This document shows positions 59,490-64,000 of a stretch of 64,000 nt of DNA, piece by piece. How positions within the stretch are numbered: position 1 is the stretch's first letter; each line of letters opens with the position of its first letter. The position numbers were made by a program, and so were the translations under genes. This stretch comes from Rattus norvegicus (lineage: Eukaryota > Chordata > Mammalia > Rodentia > Muridae). Below the pieces are notes generated by a model. It ran no database searches, was not told where the DNA came from, and saw nothing but the letters and a program-made list of their open reading frames with translations. The stretch covers positions 51,453,335 through 51,517,334 of the forward strand of contig NC_086032.1 in the NCBI RefSeq assembly GCF_036323735.1, written 5' to 3'.

Positions 59490-60495
59490 CTTCTCTTATG
59501 TCAAATTGTCAGGAGTTAGAGTCATTTAAAAGGAGGGAACTTCAATTGAGAAAATATCCCCATAACATCCATGAGTACGATTTTTCTTAGTGATTGATAG
59601 GGATGGGATCAGTCCATTGTGGATGGTGGCCCACTTAGGCAGGTGGTCCTGACTTATATAAGAGTGGCAGAAGGAACACCCATTCAGAGCCTGCCCCACA
59701 TGTGGCCCATACATATGCAGCCACCCAATTAGATAAGATGGATGAAGCAAAGAAGTGCAGGCCGACAGGAACCTCGTGTAGATCTCTCCTGAGAGACACA
59801 GCCAGAAAACAGCAAATACATAGGCGAATGTCAGCAGCAGACCACTGAACTGAGAACAGGATCCCCCCGTTGGAGGAATCTTAGGAAGGACTGAAAGAGC
59901 TTGAAGGGGCTTGAGATCCCATATGAACAACAATGCCAACCAACCAGAGCTTCCAGGACTAAACCACTACCCAAAGACTATACATGGACTGACCCTGAGC
60001 TCCAACCTCATAGGTAGCAATGAATAGCCTAGTAAGAGCACCAGTGGAAGGGGAAGTCCTTGGTCCTACAAAGACTGAACCCCCAGTGAACGTGATTATT
60101 GGGGGGGGAGGGTGGTAATGGGGGGAGGATGGGGAGGGGAACACCCTTATAGAAGGGGAGGCTGAGGGTTAGGGGGATGTTGGCCTGGAAACTGGGAAGG
60201 GGAATAACAATCAAAATGTAAATAAGAAATACTCAAGTTAATAAAGATGGGAAAAAATAGAAAGAAAGGCTAAGCGTGCCACAGGGAGGAAGAAGACAGT
60301 AAGCAAGCAGCACCCACCCTTGGTTTAAGCATCAGTTCCTGCCTGCAGGTTCCTGCCCTGCTTTTATTTCCTGGGCTGATTTTCTTTGATGATTAACAGT
60401 GCTACAGAAGTGTAAGCCAAATAAAGCCTTTCTTCCCCATTTTTCTTTGGTTATGGTGTTTTCATCACAGCAAGAGTAACTCTAAGGAAAACAGT
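59490..60495 (+). repeat. Old rodent dispersed repeat split by an L1 tail
   Basis: Left part 59490-59666 (GGAACTTCAATTGAGAAAAT block) and right part 60257-60495 (GTTCCTGCCTGCAGGTTCC, AAGTGTAAGCCAAATAAAGC and TTTTCATCACAGCAAGAG blocks) form one repeat once the L1 at 59667-60256 is set aside. Related to the repeat at 47935-48370. Confidence 0.65.
59667..60256 (+). mobile_element. 5'-truncated L1 3'UTR inside an older repeat
   Basis: Begins GGCAGAAGGAACACCCATTC. It contains the GCCCCACATGTGGCCC block, the G-rich tract at about 60101-60180 and the end AGTTAATAAAGATGGGAAAA. About 590 bases, all 3'UTR. Confidence 0.92.
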
Positions 60496-61854
60496 AGTCC
60501 ATAAGAAATCCCTTTGGATATTTGAAAGCTTCAGATTTATCAAACTTTGTGAGTATTTTAGAGTTAGACTGTAAATCTTTCCTTGCTTAACAATCCAGAA
60601 GTGTGTTGAAATAAACAGAGTGCAACAGCAGCAGAATATTTTTGATCCATCTGACCGTTTCTGTTTCTCTTTTGTGACATATTTGCAGCCCACACAGTGG
60701 TTCAGTTTATACACTCAGATATTACCTAAAGGTTTCTGTAACTCCAGCATTTTCTCAAATGCTCAGCTTCTTCTTGGTTTCAAAATTAATATGCCATCCC
60801 ATCCATTTTACACTCAACCAAACACCCTGAAAACATATAAAAGTAATATTATGTAGATTCAATGGATTGTGTTTAGGGATCTATATTCATATGTAAATGT
60901 ATTTATGAATGCAATAAGTATTAATAAAAAGGAAAGTATGTTAGATGCAGTGGAATTTGAGGGAGAAAATGGAAGAAACATTTTGTGAACAAAATACAGT
61001 CTAGAAACAAAGACACAAAGATCCCCATCCTCCATCCTGTGCACCATGGTGGTAAACTGCAAGGTAACAAATAATTTCATAATTGTTCTAATTACAGCTT
61101 ATTATCCAAGTTAATGCCAGAAACTGCACTTTACTCTGAAATGAGTTCCTCATGGGTGCTATGGGGCGAAACCTAAGTCTTTACTATGAAATAAGAACCA
61201 CATGTACACTTCCCTATGAATAAAATTGAATCAATATATTTGTGCAAAGATCACTTGTGTGACATTTTCGTTCTTTTGGTAGTGTATAAATTTGTTTGAA
61301 AATATTTATTGAATTCAAATAATCAAAAGATTCTTTGCTCACTCTTTAAAAAATACTGATTATGAAATAATATAAAGATGTCCTCTAACCATTAAGTTAT
61401 AGTTGACATATGAGCACAAAGTTTATTCCTTTCATTGCTCACAGAAGTAAATTTAATCAGCCACTTATTGAATGATAAAATGCTATCATTTTATTATTGT
61501 GATAGAACAGATCAAATGAGTGATAGAACGGAATTGGCAAAGACATGTCTCAAATGTGACTACTCTGCTGTGTTTGAGGTCCCAAACCTTTGTAGGCTCA
61601 TTTCTCATAAACAAAGTGGGACATGGGACAGTGAATAGGGAGTCCTGTCCCAGATTTCTTGGAAAATACACGTTAACTCCATCCCCTGCAATGGCTTTGA
61701 AAATACCTTTTTAGAAAACAGAATGATGATTCTTAAATTATATTTTATAATTGCTGATTCCATTAGAGAGTGACTTTACAAAAGAGTGTTAGCACAAAAT
61801 CTGCCATATATCAAAAGTATTCCTCATAGCAGAGAACTTTGAAAATGGTCATAT
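60496..61854. other. AT-rich sequence, nothing recognised
   Basis: Short frames only; no feature supported. Confidence 0.5.
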
Positions 61855-62287
61855 AGTGCCTATCCCTGGAATGGGCAGGGACTCCACAGAAAGACCAACA
61901 GAGTCCACTAACCTGTAGCTTTGGGTCTCCTGTAACTTAAGCACTAACCAAAGAACATATACAGGCTGGATCTTGACCTCCCTGTACATATGGAGTAAAT
62001 GTACAGCTTGGTCTTTTTGTGGGTCTTGTGGAGTAACTAGAGTGGGGCCAAAAGCTGTTGCCTGTCCATGGGATATGTTCTAGCTGGGCTGCCTTGTCTG
62101 GTCTCAGTGGGAGGAGATGTGCCTAGTTCTGCAGATGTACCAGGGTGGGGGAGACCTAGAGAACCCCCACTGCTAAGAAGGAAGGGTAGGAGGGATGATT
62201 GTGTGTAGGGTAGGGTGGCAGTGGTGACTGGGAGGGGACCGTGAGTGGGATATAAAATGAATAAATAAAAAAAATTAAAAAAATAAA
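61855..62287 (+). mobile_element. Old L1 3'-end fragment
   Basis: Contains AGCACTAACCAAAGAACATA and ATACAGGCTGGATC, then a GGGTAGGGTGG-rich region and an A-rich tail from 62255. These match an old rodent L1 3'UTR in order, though diverged. The left end is uncertain. Confidence 0.68.
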
Positions 62288-63269
62288 CTTTATAGAAGAA
62301 TGGTCTCAAATCACCACCTTCTATTAACTACACCTTTTCTTAGGTACTTCAGAAGCCAGGAGTTTGCTTCTATCTAATGCTACATGGCCAACATGATAAG
62401 ATGATACCCCTGTGACCACCAGCATTAGTGAAGATTGTCCAGCTAACAGATGCAGTGTCTTGGTGTCCATTACATAAACAAGCAAATTGTCATTTGTTCA
62501 GCTGAAAGTTCTAGGCTCCATCAGGGTAGTCTAAGAATTCACTTCCATCTCCTAGGTGGTGACCTCTGCTAACAAACTGAACTGGCTGAGCCTTGAGGTA
62601 AGCACTGTTGCTGTCTGTCACTCTATGACCTATTGGCAACCCTGTGAAGCTATGTTCAAAGATGCCATGAATTAGGAAATGTATGTTGTTCAAGATGTTA
62701 ACTTCAGGGTTACCTGTTATGTAGTATAAAAAAACTAACATAAAGGGTGTTTAAAAATGAGCTAGGAAACAACAGTAATTTTCAGTTTGTTTTTGCCTTA
62801 TTATGGTTGAAAATTAAAAAATATTTATTTTTGTCTTCTAAACTGGAAGTAGGGTCTGTTTTTAAAGTAGATCAAAATCAATGAATATTTTAGAAGATAC
62901 ACTTTATAGGACAATGACAGTGTCAGTTTAAGAACCATCTACAAAATGAGACTTCACTGCTTGTACTTCATAATATGGACAACCAGATGCTAAGCCAAGG
63001 GTGGCATTCAATACCCTTTAATTATAGTTTTAATGACTAGTGAAAAGTTATTTATTACAGAGATAACTTTTTATTTTCTGTCCCAGTTTAGTGACAGGCC
63101 ACCACAAGGAGCTGTCAGGTTTTTAAAATGACTGCATAAATATTCAATTAAGTATAATGTATGATTATCAAGCAGCCAACTAATATAATAAAGAACCACA
63201 CTGTTAAATTCAAAGATGTACATATTAAGACATCAGTCTATCCCAGAATGTTGGTGAAAACAGGTGATA
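62288..63269. other. AT-rich sequence, nothing recognised
   Basis: No gene, SINE or L1 block recognised. Confidence 0.45.
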
Positions 63270-63420
63270 ATGGGCCTTTGCAATTTTATTTCTTTTGTGG
63301 ATGAGCAATATTGGGCATCTTTTTGTGTCCTTAGAGAAATTTTTCTCAGGGATTGTCTGCTTTTATTCTCTATTTTCTGTGTGTTTCTGGTCTTGTTTCT
63401 ATTGAAATTTTGTTAGCTTT
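63270..63420 (-). mobile_element. Possible ancient mammalian L1M fragment
   Basis: GATGAGCAATATTGGGCATC, then TTTTTGTGTCCTTAGAGAAA resembles the reverse complement of the late ORF2 region of old eutherian L1 elements. Decayed. Confidence 0.45.
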
Positions 63421-63429
63421 ACTCAAATA

Positions 63430-64000
63430 TATCACACAATATACTTAATAAAGTATATGGTTCAAAAGTTGTGGAAATAACAAAGCAATCTAATTTTAAA
63501 CCATGAATCTCTTGGAAGAAATTAGGTACCTATTAGTTGTACTTCTATACCCTCATTCTGCCCCCAATCTCTATAACTCCTTAGCCTTAAGCAACCAGTA
63601 ATTCATTTCATGACTCAATAGTTTTGCTTATTTTGAACACTTAACATAAATGGAAATATAACATGATGGTCTTTTGTGGATGACCTCTTTGACCCAGCCT
63701 AATGGGCCTGAGACTTACCTTTGTTGTATCAGTATGGCTACTTAGTTCTTGTTTTACTATTAAACAGCAGTCTATTTCATGAATACGCTGTTTGCTACTC
63801 ATTCATCAGATGATACACATTCAGGTTACTTCTCATTTGACAAATCTGAATGATGTTGCTGCAAATGTTTTTGTTTGGGGTTTTTGAGTGCATCCATGTT
63901 TTCTTTTCTCCTGACGAGACTCATCAGGTTGAAGTTGTTTTGTCTAGTGACAACTCTATTTAACCTTTTGAGAAACTGTCTGACTACTTCCAAAAGTGGC
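63430..64000 (-). mobile_element. Ancient eutherian L1M 3' end, running off the window
   Basis: Block order matches the reverse complement of L1M-type 3' ends: TTAAGCAACCAGTAATTCAT, then ATAAATGGAAATATAACATG, TCATTCATCAGATGATACAC, GATGTTGCTGCAAATGTTTT and AACTGTCTGACTACTTCCAA, ending at AAGTGGC. This family predates the rodent lineage; it is much older than any other L1 here. It continues beyond 64000. Confidence 0.72.

Noticed and set aside
1..64000. CRISPR-like arrays, operons, phage or bacterial defence systems
   Set aside because: All tandem repeats are microsatellites or L1 units. Composition and repeats are those of a rodent nuclear genome; there is no spacer-repeat architecture.

Overview
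The window reads as mammalian, almost certainly rat (Rattus), intergenic or intronic DNA. The case rests on several near-identical LINE-1 copies of rat type (about 600-bp 5'UTR monomers, ORF1 with a 66-bp length-polymorphic unit, an ORF2 carrying endonuclease and reverse transcriptase, a G-rich polypurine 3'UTR), a typical rat ID SINE, a diverged B1-like SINE, and long GT, CA and TATC microsatellites. I found no host protein-coding exon, no tRNA or rRNA gene, no CRISPR array and no bacterial-style operon. By my boundaries roughly 60% of the window is L1 sequence.

Layout. 1-5338: plus-strand L1 copy A, entering the window inside ORF1. 5788-8533: two minus-strand L1 3'-end fragments and a TATC microsatellite. 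8701-15289: plus-strand copy B, a complete L1 with a 15-bp target-site duplication. 15886-25497: an older plus-strand L1 (copy C) interrupted at 17463-23868 by another nearly full-length L1 (copy D), nested with its own 16-bp duplication. 25498-39284: an L1-poor, AT-rich stretch with simple repeats, traces of old SINEs, one short old L1 tail, and a minus-strand processed-pseudogene tail at about 30430-30660 that resembles the end of NOP56. 39285-40172: two L1 tails joined head to head. 40976-47152: minus-strand copy E. 48811-55156: minus-strand copy F, carrying an ID SINE inserted in frame in its endonuclease region. 55173-64000: mostly AT-rich sequence with short L1 tails, an older dispersed repeat split by an L1 tail, and a pan-mammalian ancient L1 tail at the right edge.

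How the pieces work together. Each L1 would, if intact, make a bicistronic RNA from its 5'UTR promoter. ORF1p coats the RNA; ORF2p nicks the target and reverse-transcribes. Every copy seen here is disabled in ORF2. B has a lost ORF1 ATG, an altered endonuclease motif, two nonsense codons and one frameshift. F has a mutated reverse transcriptase active site. B and F share one nonsense codon although their insertion sites differ. No undescribed biological system is supported; the value lies in the nested insertion history, shared lesions and small structural oddities.
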